Assembly (NCBI GenBank): GCA_037953745.1
Contig: JBAKBP010003106.1
Coordinates: forward strand, 12,501 to 76,500
Source: Lithodes maja
Taxonomy: Eukaryota; Arthropoda; Malacostraca; Decapoda; Lithodidae
Direction: 5' to 3'
Length of the DNA: 64,000 nt
The translations under genes and the position numbers were made by a program. The notes under the pieces were generated by a model that did no database searches, was not told the DNA's origin, and saw only the letters and a program-made list of their open reading frames with translations. Positions 10,001-20,332 of this stretch are shown here, piece after piece (position 1 is the first letter of the stretch; each line of letters begins with the position of its first letter).

Positions 10001-11769
10001 TCAGGATCAAAATAGGTAAGTTACCCCGACGAGTTTGGTCACTTGAGGGTTCATAAGAAACTGCGTTTTCTGTGGTCGAGCCTGGGATCAGGCTTCCTGT
10101 GTTATTCATTGCTTTATGCATTACGCCCTCCTGTAATGTATAGTTTAGTGTGGGTTACCTTTCCGGCGTTTTTCTCATTGCTCTGAGAACACCGTTTTTG
10201 TTTACCGAGTTTTAGTCAGGATGACTAAAATAGGTAAGTTACCCCGACGAGTTTGATCGCTTGAGGGCTCATCAGAAACTGCGTTTTCTATGGTCGAGCC
10301 TGGGATCAGGCTTCCTGGTTTATTCCCGTCGAAGGGGGCTCCACACAGTTTTCTAGGTGATCAGGCTGACACCTGTTGGACTTGGTTTTCTCTGCTTTTC
10401 AAAGCCATTGAAACAATGCTGTCTGTTTGTTTGGTCTTTACCTCCCGGCGATCTTGTTACAAAGAGGTCTGGGGCAGGTATAATTGGTTTGACATTGCAT
10501 ATAAAACCCGGCGGTTGTACCTTCGGGTGGTTATATTAACGGATTTGCGATTCGAGTTAATTTGCCAAACAATTGATTGATACAATAGGGTATCACGGCC
10601 TTCAAGACGGCGATCTATGTGGGCTTCTGGGAGAAGCCGGATTAGAGATTAAGATAGGCTTAGACTTTTTATGGGATAAAAAGATGCCTGAATCTTACTA
10701 GTGTCTCAAGTGTAAAGGGATACTTGAAAGACTTCATCTTTAATAAAGATATGCTTCATCTTTATGAGGATTAAGAAGTTATTCTTAATTCTTTTGGACA
10801 GGTGAAAGATATGCTGAAATCTTTAATAAGCCATTGAAACAATGCCGTTTGTTTGTTTAGTCTTTCCCTCCCGGCGACCTTTTTACAAAGAGGTCTGGGG
10901 CAGGTACAATTGGTTTGACATTGCATATAAAACCCGGCGGTTGTACCTTTGGGTGGTTCTATTGACTGATTTGCAATCCGCGATCTTTGTATTTCCTCTC
11001 CGGCGATCTTTTACAACGAAGTAGGGTTAGGAACATTTGGGGTTAACTTTTAAACTTTAAATCACCCGGCGGGTGCAACCTGGAAGGGTGGGATGCCCGA
11101 ATTTGCAAAATTCAGTTTAGTTGACCAGACAATTGAGGGATGCATTGTGTATCGCCTCCTTCAACATACGGCGCTTTAGCGCACAATTGGGGTTAACGTT
11201 TAAAAAACAAAAATATTCACACCCGGCGGGTGCTCCTTGGAGGGATGGGAATAACGAATTTACAATTCAGTTAGTTAACCAGACAATTGAGGGATACGTT
11301 TTGTATCGCCGCCTTCAACATACGGCGATCTAAAAAGATACTTCGGGAGAAGTTAGATCTCGTATATTTGTCAGGCTTCCCAGTTTTTGATCTACGAGAT
11401 AATTCGGGGACCGGCGTCTTTTTTAGGGGAGTTTTTTCCAAAATTGAATCTTCAAACAAACACCACCGGAAAGACTTCATCGGTTATAAACGCCATGCTG
11501 GTCTTTATATATTATGTCAGAGGGTATTCATAAATCTTTTGGAAAAATTAAGATATTCTGAAATCTTTTACTTAGGAAACCCCACCGCGTAGCGAGCTGT
11601 CGTCGTTGAGTATTACGTCTCGTTACCCGGCGGGTTATTTAACACTTGTGTGCGAACATGTTTGGGTTAACCTTATGAGCATTAATTCCTGGAAATTTTC
11701 TTTTTTTCCAGGGCTGGGTCCCGGCGGGTCTATGCAGAACCTGGAGTAATTATCCCACCAGTCTCTGTC

Positions 11770-11883
11770 ATGGCTACCTTTGCCCCGGTTTTTGCTTTAT
11801 GCATTAGGCCCTCCTGTTCAGGTATCCCTATTTTTGCGCACACCCTTTGTATGAAATGTGTTAAAATGTCTCGTTTGGTGTAG
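11770..11883 (+). pseudogene. Relic of the DIRS Cys-rich leader ORF, unit U2
   Basis: Second tandem copy of the same relic. It starts MATFAPVFALCIRPSCSG, keeps CMKCVKMSRLV and hits an early TAG at 11881-11883. Shorter than the U1 relic by 21 codons, showing independent decay after the leader duplicated. Confidence 0.6.
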
Positions 11884-12444
11884 GTTACCTTTCCGGCGTT
11901 TTTTCTCGTTGCTCCGAGAACACCGTTTTTGTTTACCGAGTTTTAGTCAGGATGGCTCAAAATAGGTAAGTTACCCCGACGAGTTTGGTCACTTGAGGGC
12001 TCATAAGAAACTGCGTTTTCTGTGGTCGAGCCTGGGAGCAGGCTTCCTGTGTTATTCATTGCTTTATGCATTACGCCCTCCTGTAATGTATAGTTTAGTG
12101 TGGGTTACCTTTCTGGCGTTTTTCTCGTTGCTCCGAGAACACCGTTTTTGTTTACCGAGTTTTAGTCAGGATGGCTAAAATAGGTAAGTTACCCCGACGA
12201 GTTTGGTCGCTTGAGGGCTCATCAGAAACTGCGTTTTCTATGGTCAAGCCTGGGATCAGGCTTCCTGAGTTATTCCTGTCGAGGGGCTCCACTCAGTTTT
12301 CTAGGTGATCAGGCTGACACCTGTTGGCCTTGTTTTTCTCTGCTTTTCAAAGACATTGAAACAATGCTGTCTGTTTGTTTGGTCTTTACCTCCCGGCGAC
12401 CTTGTTACAAAGAGGTCTGGGGCAGGTATAATTGGTTTGACATT

Positions 12445-12610
12445 AATAATAATAATATTAATTATAATAATAATAATATTTATTCAGTTAGCAATTTACA
12501 GAGTTGGTACCACATAGTTTGTTATAATTATGACATGTACCAGCCTTGCATAATTCCAACTAAGGATAGCCCAATAAGGCCGTTAGGCGTATTTCCATTG
12601 GGATCCTTGT
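12445..12610 (-). mobile_element. Short 5'-truncated retrotransposon tail in leader unit U2
   Basis: About 165 bp interrupts the leader between GGTTTGACATT and TATATAAAACCCGGCGG, which are contiguous (with a GCA) in the sister unit at 10486-10510. On the minus strand it ends with AATAAATATTATTATTATTA, that is, a polyadenylation-like AATAAA followed by an ATT-repeat tail. This is the usual look of a 5'-truncated CR1/L2-like or similar element. The family cannot be named from so short a piece. Confidence 0.55.
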
Positions 12611-13620
12611 ATATAAAACCCGGCGGTTGTACCTTCGGCTGGTTATATTAACGGATTTGCGATTCGTGATAATTTGCCAAACAATTGATTGATACAATAG
12701 GGTATCACGGCCTTCAAGACGGCGATCTATGAGGGCTTCTGGGAGAAGCCGGATTAGAGATTAAGATATAGGCTTAGACTTTTTATGGGATAAAAAGATG
12801 CCTGAATCTTACTAGTGTTTCAAGTGTAAAGGGTTACTTGAAAGACTTCATCTTTAATAAAGATATGCTTCATCTTTATGAGGATTAAGAAGTTATGCTT
12901 AATTCTTTTGGGCAGATAAAAGATATGCTGAAATCTTTAATAAGCCATTGAAACAATGCCGTTTGTTTGTTTAGTCTTTCCCTCCCGGCGACCTTTTTAC
13001 AAAGAGGTCTGGGGCAGGTACAATTGGTTTGACATTGCATATAAAACCCGGCGGTTGTACCTTTGGGTGGTTATATTAACTGATTTGCAATTCGCGATAA
13101 TTTTCCAAACAATTGATTGATACAATAGGGTATCACGGCCTTCAAGAAGGCGATCTATGAGGGCTTCTGGTGACGCCAGATTAGAGATTAAGATAGGCTT
13201 AGACTTTTTATGGGATAAAAAGATGCCGGAATCTTACTAGTGTTTCAAGTGTAACGGGATACTTGAAAGACTTCATCTTTAATAAAGATATGCTTCATCT
13301 TTATGAGGATTCAGAAGATATGCTTAAATCTTCTGGACAGGTAAAGATATGCTGAAATCTTTAATATGATACTAAAGGACAACGAAAAGTAGTGGTGGAG
13401 TGCTACGGTTCGTTGACCGGCGGTTTTGAGGCACATATTTTGTACCGTTTTTTTGGGTGTAACCCTATGAGCTTTAATCCCCGGAAAATTCTCTTTCCAG
13501 GGCGGATTACCGGTGTTGCACCAGGTGACCAGGTAGTTCCCGGGGGCGGGGTAGTTTTCCCCCAGTCTCTGTCGTGTCGGCACTTGAACCTCTCATTGCT
13601 GTATGTTCAACGCCGTTAAG

Positions 13621-13944
13621 CTCAGGTAGCCCTATCTTATTTTTATTTGTTAATGAAATAATTTAATAGCTGAATCATAATAAACATATATATTTTCTAT
13701 GATTATATTATGATAATATTGTGTTTATTTATAGTAATTTATTTTAATACAATTAAATATAAATTAAATTAATTAGTATACTTTATGATTTTGCTCACCA
13801 GCTCTGCTTTCAATGTGTTAATGAGCTATGGGAGCTTTTAATTATCATAAACCTTTACGGGACTCGGACGAGGGCTCCCCATTCAGGGAGTATACCGAGC
13901 TCGCAAGCAAGGGACAGCCACAACCAAGGTGTATGGCGATACTC
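13621..13944. other. AT-rich patch where gag and RT of DIRS copy C are missing
   Basis: The leader homology stops near 13620 (at the position of the Cys-rich ORF) and resumes as the C-terminal RNase H/RT region near 13945. 13640-13790 is very AT-rich with no ORF. This stretch replaces about 4 kb of coding sequence that copy A has. Confidence 0.6.
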
Positions 13945-15135
13945 ACAGTCGTACCTCACCCGCCGGACGATAACGCCGGCGGGCGGACCTGACGCTCTGA
14001 TGACGGACGAGAACAGGTTGAGTTCCATTTATCTCTTTTCCGCCGCCAGACGCGTCTCTAATGTGCCACGTAGTCAACAAACTACAGGATTAGCGAGGCG
14101 TAGTCTCGCTAATCGCGCCCCTGTGGCCGGCGCAGTGTAGTACCGGCATTTGAACACGTGGTGCCCGCACCCAGTGTCCCTCCTGGTCGGGTTGTTCCAC
14201 TTAGAACACAATTGGCAACCTAGAAACCTCGCGGACTTGTTCATTTTGGACATTCAGGAGGCCAAGTGGCTAGCACCTTATGGTAGCGACGTGACCAAGA
14301 TATTCACGAATCAATATACCCAGTCTACAAAGCGACAGTTTCAATCGCATTGGAAAGCTTTTACGTCTCGGATTCTTAGAACAAAACAAACTGTGCCCTC
14401 GGTGGCGTTGGTTGTTTATTATTTTAATTTATCTGTTCATGCAGAAACATTTATCTGAAAGTGATTTATGTGGGCAGGTTTTAAACTCCGCCCACCTCCC
14501 CGTCAGCTCAGGCCTACATGGTCTCTGGACAAAGCATCGTCGTTATTCTCGTTCCCGTATGTACCAAAGACTGCAGATTTTACAAAAGGGCAGTATTCCT
14601 TATGGCTTTGGCTACCGGGAACGGAGTATCTGAGCTGGCGGCGATGAGCAACGCACCTAATTGCCTCAGGTTTGATAGGCTTCATGAGTGTATTCACATT
14701 GCACCTTCCCCAGGATTCATAGCCGAGATTGAGCACAGTGAACACGTGTTTTCAGAGTTCACGGTGCCGGCGTTAAACAGGGGAAAGGTGCACCATCTTT
14801 TTTGCCCAGTGCAAGCCCTAACCAAATATTTAAGAGTGGCACCTCTAAATCACCAGGGTGCTTTATGGGTCGCAAGTCCGGGTGAACGATTGATGGAGCG
14901 TACACTGGCTTCTCTCTTGGTCGAGGACTTTAAAGAGAAGCATCCCGGCATTGTGGGTAAGACCCACGATTTACGCAAGGGGACAGCCTCTTTACATTTC
15001 CTTAATAATCTTTCGGTGAAAGTTATTACATCCACACAGTTGTGGGCCTCTAATCAGGAGTTTTTGCATCGATACCTTTCAGTAGCTCTGGACAACCCTT
15101 CCTTGCCATGTATAGCTTTACGGCAGAGGGTCTAG
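13945..15135 (+). pseudogene. DIRS copy C tyrosine recombinase, decayed
   Basis: Homologous to the recombinase of copy A. The N-terminal SAM-like part (IQEAKWLAPYGSDVTKIF, then NQYTQSTKRQFQSHWKAF) lies at about 14246-14460. A deletion removes ~70 codons. The catalytic part resumes at about 14578 with AVFLMALATGNGVSELAAM and runs to the stop at 15135. The first catalytic Arg of the R-H-R-Y set is Gly (GNGVSEL versus GNRVSEL in copies A and B). The HDLRKG block and the Tyr (EFLHRYLSVAL) are kept. It is inactive because of the deletion and the Arg loss. Confidence 0.85.
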
Positions 15136-15835
15136 GTGGCCCTTTTAGTCACGTTTTGTTTAATTTCAAGAAAAAGGGGGGGGGGGGGGAGGGTGCAGTC
15201 AGTGTGACATAGGACACCCTAGACCCCTCCGGAGTATGTGTTCGGAACATACGAGCTGTGATACTGTTTGTAGGCATTGTATTATAACATTTCTCTGTAG
15301 TATTCATTGCAGGAAATTGTGTTAAAAGCCAATAGTAGTGTTACCATAATTCTTGTTGTAAGTAGCTTTGGCTGTGAAGCAATAGATTTTTGAGAAATCT
15401 CGGTAGTGGCAACTACGACTTTTACTTTTGCAGTAATTACTTCTGCATAAGTACACGAGTTCAGTACTTCTACGAATGTACAAGAATTCATTTATGTTTG
15501 GTTATATTTTTAGGAATATATCCACTAGTTAATGGGGTTTATATGTGCACATGTAAACTTATAAGTTTTTAGTTTTCACCACTTACTTTAAGTGGGGTGC
15601 CTTCTTAACTAGCAGATCTGTGCACAGAGTCTCAGAGTTAACCCTTTTTCAAGCAGGCTTCTTTGAAGCACGCTCCTGCTTGTACCCCTTTTTGAAGATT
15701 TAGGCTGTATAAAGTTTATGCACCCGAATATCTCTTTTTTTTTTACAAAAGTAAGAATACTATGTGGTTGTTTGATTATCTGCTTTTCTAGAGTTATGAT
15801 ATGATTACGAATGTCCCCCTCCAGTCTTAGAAATC
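15136..15835 (+). other. 3' noncoding region of DIRS copy C
   Basis: No coding sequence. A G-run (about 15176-15190) follows the stop codon; the same polyG/polyC tract follows the recombinase in copies A and B (23797-23812, 20282-20297). The rest aligns with the inverted 3' regions of copies B and A (19765-20330, 23270-23856). Confidence 0.65.
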
Positions 15836-15943
15836 AGGCATGTTCGTCAATGATGGAGGGGCCACTAATAAATTATAGGTTTGACTCCTGTAAGGAGATA
15901 AAGAAAACCTAATATTTAGTAGTGGCCCCGTAATCATTGACGA
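15836..15943 (+). repeat. Internal complementary region (ICR) of DIRS copy C
   Basis: The first 38 bp (15836-15873) are the reverse complement of the left ITR end with one mismatch. The next 70 bp (15874-15943) are the reverse complement of the right ITR end (16302-16371). Adjacent complements of both outer termini define the ICR of DIRS1-type elements, thought to template joining of the ends into a circle. The right half also holds its own hairpin (AGGTTT..CTCCT..AGGAG..AAACCT). Confidence 0.82.
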
Positions 15944-16018
15944 CTGGGGCCCTCCCGACCATCCCCTTCCCATTCGTTGATGTATTAAGGATTTTGGTTT
16001 ACTTGATAATTATGTCAG

Positions 16019-16372
16019 TGAAGGAAGAATGACGCCTGAATCAGCGTCTGGTCAAACATCCACACAAGTACATCTACGATATGATGGAAAGCTTATTGGA
16101 TAGTTATTCTTATTTTCTTTTTGTTTTATATTTTTTACGAAGTTTTTTCGTAGTGAGAACCCAATTCATAATGACTGAAGCCATGAGTGAGGTCGCGTGC
16201 GCTCATGATGAAGGCTCCTCAGATTTTAAATGCTCTGCGCGGTAGATTCAAACTACGGCGGATTAGTGTTTGAAGAGGATGCCTTATGTAATAGGCATGT
16301 TCGTCAATGATTACGGGGCCACTACTAAATATTAGGTTTTCTTTATCTCCTTACAGGAGTCAAACCTATAAT
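16019..16372 (+). repeat. Right ITR of DIRS copy C
   Basis: Inverted copy of the left ITR followed by a ~42-bp terminal extension (TATTAGGTTTTCTTTATCTC and CTTACAGGAGTCAAACCTAT) that the left ITR lacks. The extension can fold on itself. The end abuts the CR1-alpha endonuclease at 16373. Confidence 0.82.
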
Positions 16373-17332
16373 GTGGCTCAAGGTGGTGTGTGCATCATTA
16401 GAAAAGAAAGAGGTCCAGGGAATATCAATAAAGAAACCTTGAAGACCCTCCCAGTCTGCCCTATCGTAATGCCATTTAGTCACCAAAACAGGTTCAGAGT
16501 GGGAAGGTGTGGTAGGTGATAGACAGGTGGCCTGTATCAGACAGTGATCAGAAGATCCAAGCGGGGACCTCACTGTAACATCATAATTTTCTGAATTGGT
16601 TGTTAAAAATAAGTCCAGTAGGTGGGAATTATGATTAGGATTATCTGGTACACGGGTGGGTTGGTTGACTAGTTGAGTGAGATTAAATGAGTTTGCAAAT
16701 AGCTCACATTCAAGACCAGCATCATCAGTCCTGGCTGAATGAGTGAGCCATTCAACATTATGGACATTAAAATCACCCAACACAGTGATTTCAGAAGAAA
16801 CATTTAAGTTGAGGACACTGAGTTGTGAGGACAGAGAATCAAAAAGACTTTGCTCTGGAGGAGTATTTGGGGAACGGTAGATGCAACATATGTATTTAAA
16901 TTTACCAGCAGAAATTAATTTGTATATAGAATAATCAAAATAGGGACAATTGAAACTAGTAACCTCCTCCAGGGCAATTTCAGATTTTGCGAAGCAACAT
17001 ACACCTCCTTTAGGTCTGAAATTTTGGAGCAGTTGATAACCTGGAAAATTAAATCTAGACGTGTCAGATGTGGATGTTACTTGAGTCTCTGTCAAAAAAA
17101 GGAGAGTAGGGGATTCTGCTTGCAGAAATTGATGTACAGAATTGATGTTAGAGTGAAGTCCCCTTATATTGCTAAAGAAAAAGCTGCACCAACGAGCAGC
17201 TTTGGGACGTTGCAATGCTCTTGACACAGTCGCATGATGACGACCGGGAGGGCCCTGTGTCAATGACCCAACCCTGCTGGGGGAGGATATCCGAGGGACC
17301 ACCAGGTTTGCTCTTAACAATTGTACTGCCAT
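16373..17332 (-). pseudogene. CR1-alpha AP-like endonuclease domain
   Basis: About 320 codons on the minus strand, starting near 17332. APE-type endonuclease blocks are visible in order: FSNIRGLHSN (Asn), LLFLTETQVTS (Glu), CCIYRSPNTP, ITVLGDFNVHNVEW (GDxN), HLLDLFL and GSSDHCLIQA (SDH). The domain is complete and the frame is open until the right end of DIRS copy C interrupts it after HTTLSH; the linker continues at 4042. It would nick target DNA in an intact element. The basic N-terminal segment has no ORF1-type motif. Confidence 0.82.
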
Positions 17333-17640
17333 ATTTATTTGGTAAAGGTGTATGGTGTTACATGTATGATATGTAGTGGGAAGAGTAGTGTTTTATGGAT
17401 AGAGGATAGCGATGTAGGGCAATGTCGTGAAGTTGGATGTGTATGTTATATAAAGAGGGTTTTCCTGATACCCCTGATGTGTGAGGCAGAAAGATATGTA
17501 TCCAGCTACCAAGGCCTGGGAGAGAAAATGGAATTCAGGCTATTCCCTGAGTCTCCCGAAACCTTAGCGGTAGTACTTCCCTGGGCGGGGCTGCCTACCC
17601 CTACTACCTCCGAACTACTTAGGGTTCCCTAACTGGCTCA
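17333..17640 (-). other. Probable 5' UTR of CR1-alpha
   Basis: Lies directly upstream of the endonuclease frame on the minus strand. No ORF1 is recognisable; GC-rich toward 17560-17640. The 5' boundary is a guess because I have no second copy for comparison. Confidence 0.4.
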
Positions 17641-19223
17641 ATGACGCTGGGTAGTGAGCGCACAGCTCCCTCGGTTGCGTTTGTGTTCCGTTCCCTTCAT
17701 CACTGGTTTGGGAGACTCGCCGGCATGTACGGTCCTACATCTTTCGAGGCCGCCTGCCCGCTCTTGGGGTACCCTTAGAGGCCTTGACGGGGCTGGTGCT
17801 CCCTCACAAGGGGTGTCATCTTTCTGAAGACCTGCTTTAGGCTCAGTCCGGCCCAAAACCATAGCTAGGGCCCCTTCCCTCGGGTTCGTCACTTTGACCC
17901 CTTCTGTTCGTTTTGTAGACTCGTATGGAACTTCTGCTATGGCGGATTCACGCCCTGTTTGCTTCTGTGTGTGCCACTGTGCCGGGACGGGCTTCGGTGT
18001 GCATGCTGTGGGCCTACATTTCCATCATGTTCTTGGAGGCGGTAAACCTCTTACAGAGGGCTCTGCTCCTATGCCTTCCGCTTTTACAGTCTTGCTATCT
18101 CACTGACATGACCGACACAGGGTTATGGTCCCCCCGCAGTACATCTGTCTCTTCATACCTCTCCATGCCCACGGCCAGGCTTCGTATGCCTTGGGTCGCG
18201 TTCAATCAACGTGTTCCCTGCTTCGTCATCCATCCTGATTCTCTTCATGCTGTATTCGTCCCATACTGTATTTTCTTCCTTTCCCTGACAAAGGGGGGGG
18301 GGGGGGGGGGAGGTCTTTTTTGTATGCTTGTACAAAGCCTTTCTTTCAATACATGTCTGTTTAGTATTGAGGATTTACGGTTTTTACATTATGACTACAC
18401 TGTCTATGGGTTTTGCCTTGGTATGCTTATGCCGCATACCCATGTCATGTACATGACGAATGTCCTATGATGTCGTCAGCCGGCTATACCGTGCCATTTT
18501 GTTTTGTAAACACTTAACCCCTGCCTTCACTTAAGGTTTTCGCTCTTACAATTTTTACGTTCTGACTCCACTGTCTCCGGGTTCTGTGTTGGTATGCTTA
18601 TGCCTCCTACCCATGTCATGTACCTCCAGAGTGTCATATGATGGCGTCCGCCGGCTATGCCGTGCCTTGTGTTTTTGTGAATACTTTCCACTTGGCTTCC
18701 CTTTAGGATTTCGCTCTTACAGTTTTTACTTTCTGACTCAACTGTCTCCGGGTTTTGTGTTGGTATGCTTCTGCCTCCTACCCATGTCGTGTAACTACAG
18801 AGTGTCATATGGTGACGTCCACCGTCTCCTGTGTCTCTTCATCCCATACTGTATTTTCTTCCTTTCCCTAAAACAGGGGGGGGGGGGGGTTCTTTTTGTA
18901 TGCTTGTACAAAGACTTTCTCTTTCAATACTTGTCTGAACAGTACTGTCTGTTTAGTGTTTAGGATGTAACTCTTAAGGTTTATTACATTGGACTATACT
19001 GTCTACGGGATTTTGTATTGGTTTGCCTATGCCTCATACCCATGTCTTGTACATAAGAGTGTCTTCGGAGGTCATCCACATGCTGTGCCTTGCTGTTTGT
19101 TATTGTAATTCTTTACAATGTTGGTGTGCCATTCCAAGGTCGACATGACCTATTCCTTTACCTGCCTGTGCATTTTAGACCCTAGACTGATACGCTAGTA
19201 ACTGTATTTTCTTAATATGCACC
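17641..19223. other. Unassigned region with poly-G tracts
   Basis: Open frames exist (for example 17925-18470 plus strand) but I recognise no domain. Long G runs occur at about 18290-18311 and 18876-18889, each after CCATACTGTATTTTCTTCCT. The position of the G runs recalls the G run after the recombinase stop in the DIRS copies, so this could be the decayed 3' part of another DIRS-like element, but I see no catalytic motif to support that. Confidence 0.35.
18370..19090 (+). repeat. Diverged tandem repeat, period about 170 bp
   Basis: Four imperfect units begin near 18383, 18551, 18723 and 18980. Each has TTTTTACnTT, then a CTGTCT(A/C)CGGG block, then TTGGTATGCTT and CCCATGTC. The fourth is separated from the third by a G run and about 90 bp of other sequence that repeats 18255-18360. 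Noncoding as far as I can see. Confidence 0.65.
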
Positions 19224-19577
19224 ATTATAGGTTTGACTCCTGCAAGGAGATAAAGAAAACCTAATATTTAGTAGTGGCCCCGTAATCATTGACGATTATG
19301 CCTATTACATAAGGCACCCTCTTCAAACACTCATCCGCCGTAGTTTGAATCTACCGCGCAGAGCATACAAAATTGAGGAGCCTTCATCATGAGCGCACGC
19401 AACCTCACTCATGGTTCAGTCATTATGAAATTGGGTTCTCACTACGAAAAAACTTCGTAACAAATAAAAAAGAAAAAGAAAATAAGAATAACTATTCATA
19501 AGCTTTCCATATAATCGTGGATGTACTTGTGTGGATCTTTGACCAGACGCTGACTCAGGCGTCATTCTTCCTTCACT
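19224..19577 (-). repeat. Right ITR of DIRS copy B
   Basis: Starts ATTATAGGTTTGACTCCTGC on the plus strand, continues through GTAGTGGCCCCGTAATC and then the ITR body to CTTCCTTCACTGA. Matches 22738-23090 (copy A) closely and 16019-16372 (copy C) in inverted orientation. Confidence 0.82.
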
Positions 19578-19646
19578 GACATATAAAGTAAACCAAAATC
19601 CTTAATACATCAACGAATGGGAAGGGGATGGTCGGGAGGGCCCCAG

Positions 19647-19754
19647 TCGTCAATGATTACGGGGCCACTACTAAATATTAGGTTTTCTTTATCTCCTTGC
19701 AGGAGTCAAACCTATAATTTATTAGTGGCCCCTCCATCATTGACGATTATGCCT
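19647..19754 (-). repeat. ICR of DIRS copy B
   Basis: Adjacent complements of the right-ITR terminus (19647-19716) and of the left-ITR terminus (19717-19754), with the same layout as 15836-15943. Confidence 0.78.
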
Positions 19755-20332
19755 GATATCTAAGACTGGAGGGGGACATTCGTAATCATATCATAACTCT
19801 AGCAAAGGCAGATAATCAAACAACCACATAGTATTCTTACTTTGTAAAAAAGATATATTTGGCGCATAAACTTTATACAGCACATATATACAAAAAGGGG
19901 TACAAGCAGGAGCGTGCTTCAAAGAAGCCTGCTTGATAAAAAGGGGTTAACTCTGAGATTCTGAGAACAGATCCGCCAGTTAACAAGGCACCCCACTTAA
20001 ATTAAGTGGTGAAAAAATAAAACTTATAAGTTTACATGTGCACATATAAACCCCATAAAAATAGTGGATATATCTTGCAAAATATAACCAATGCTTAAAA
20101 TTAGATTGCTTCACAGCCCAAAAACTACTTACAACAACACTGTTGTTTGTACTATAATTGTACTAGCACAATTTCCTGTAATGAATAGTACAGAGAAATT
20201 TACATATCACAACACCCATAAACAGTATCACAGCTCTCATACTCTGGCGGGATCTAGGGTGTCCTATGTTACACTGACTGCACCCCCCCCCCCCCCTTCT
20301 TGAAATTAAACAATAAGGGACTTAGGGGCCAC

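Larger units (their letters stand above)
9501..13620 (+). repeat. Tandemly duplicated, hairpin-rich DIRS leader units
   Basis: 9501-10970 (end of U1) repeats at 11446-13085 (U2) with an offset of about 1.95 kb; a partial third unit reaches 13620. Inside each unit a ~430-bp block is duplicated again (10410 versus 10840; 12360 versus 12953). Conserved items per unit: a pyrimidine tract plus CAG before a relic small ORF, AGGTAAGT motifs (near 10013, 10232, 11965, 12180), and a run of short perfect hairpins such as CTTTTTAT GGG ATAAAAAG (10665-10683) and GGCTTCT GGG AGAAGCC (10622-10638). DIRS copy A has only one unit. Confidence 0.8.
4043..16372 (+). mobile_element. DIRS copy C: DIRS-type retrotransposon, internally deleted, with nested RTE
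   Basis: Structure in order: left ITR (4043-4351), a long leader expanded by tandem duplication (to 13620), an AT-rich patch, a recombinase remnant (13945-15135), 3' region, internal complementary region (15836-15943) and right ITR (16019-16372). Gag, RT and RNase H are missing. It is inserted in CR1-alpha without an obvious target duplication, as expected for tyrosine-recombinase integration. An RTE copy lies at 5826-9500. The element is non-autonomous. Confidence 0.82.
1..17640 (-). mobile_element. CR1-alpha: CR1/jockey-like non-LTR retrotransposon, heavily interrupted
   Basis: The pieces are collinear on the minus strand: 5' region 17333-17640, endonuclease 16373-17332, EN-RT linker 3609-4042, more linker 863-910, and RT 1-251 running off the left edge. 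Reading frame continues across each gap. The linker ending ..STLDEINQDV resumes as DVPVLNFNSPEIPSL on the far side of the RTE copy, and then as KIHTRHVKTIL on the far side of the MITE. The gaps are filled by a DIRS copy, an RTE copy and a piggyBac MITE. The 5' limit near 17640 is approximate. The junction reading is seen in the sequence; the clade assignment rests on the APE endonuclease plus the RT motif KAPGPDEIP and could be jockey instead of CR1. Confidence 0.8.

Noticed and set aside
15874..16372. A separate ~500-bp MITE next to each DIRS copy
   Set aside because: At first the paired inverted ends looked like a MITE, but the layout is the ICR plus right ITR: the left half matches the left ITR end, and the block always follows the recombinase in the same orientation.
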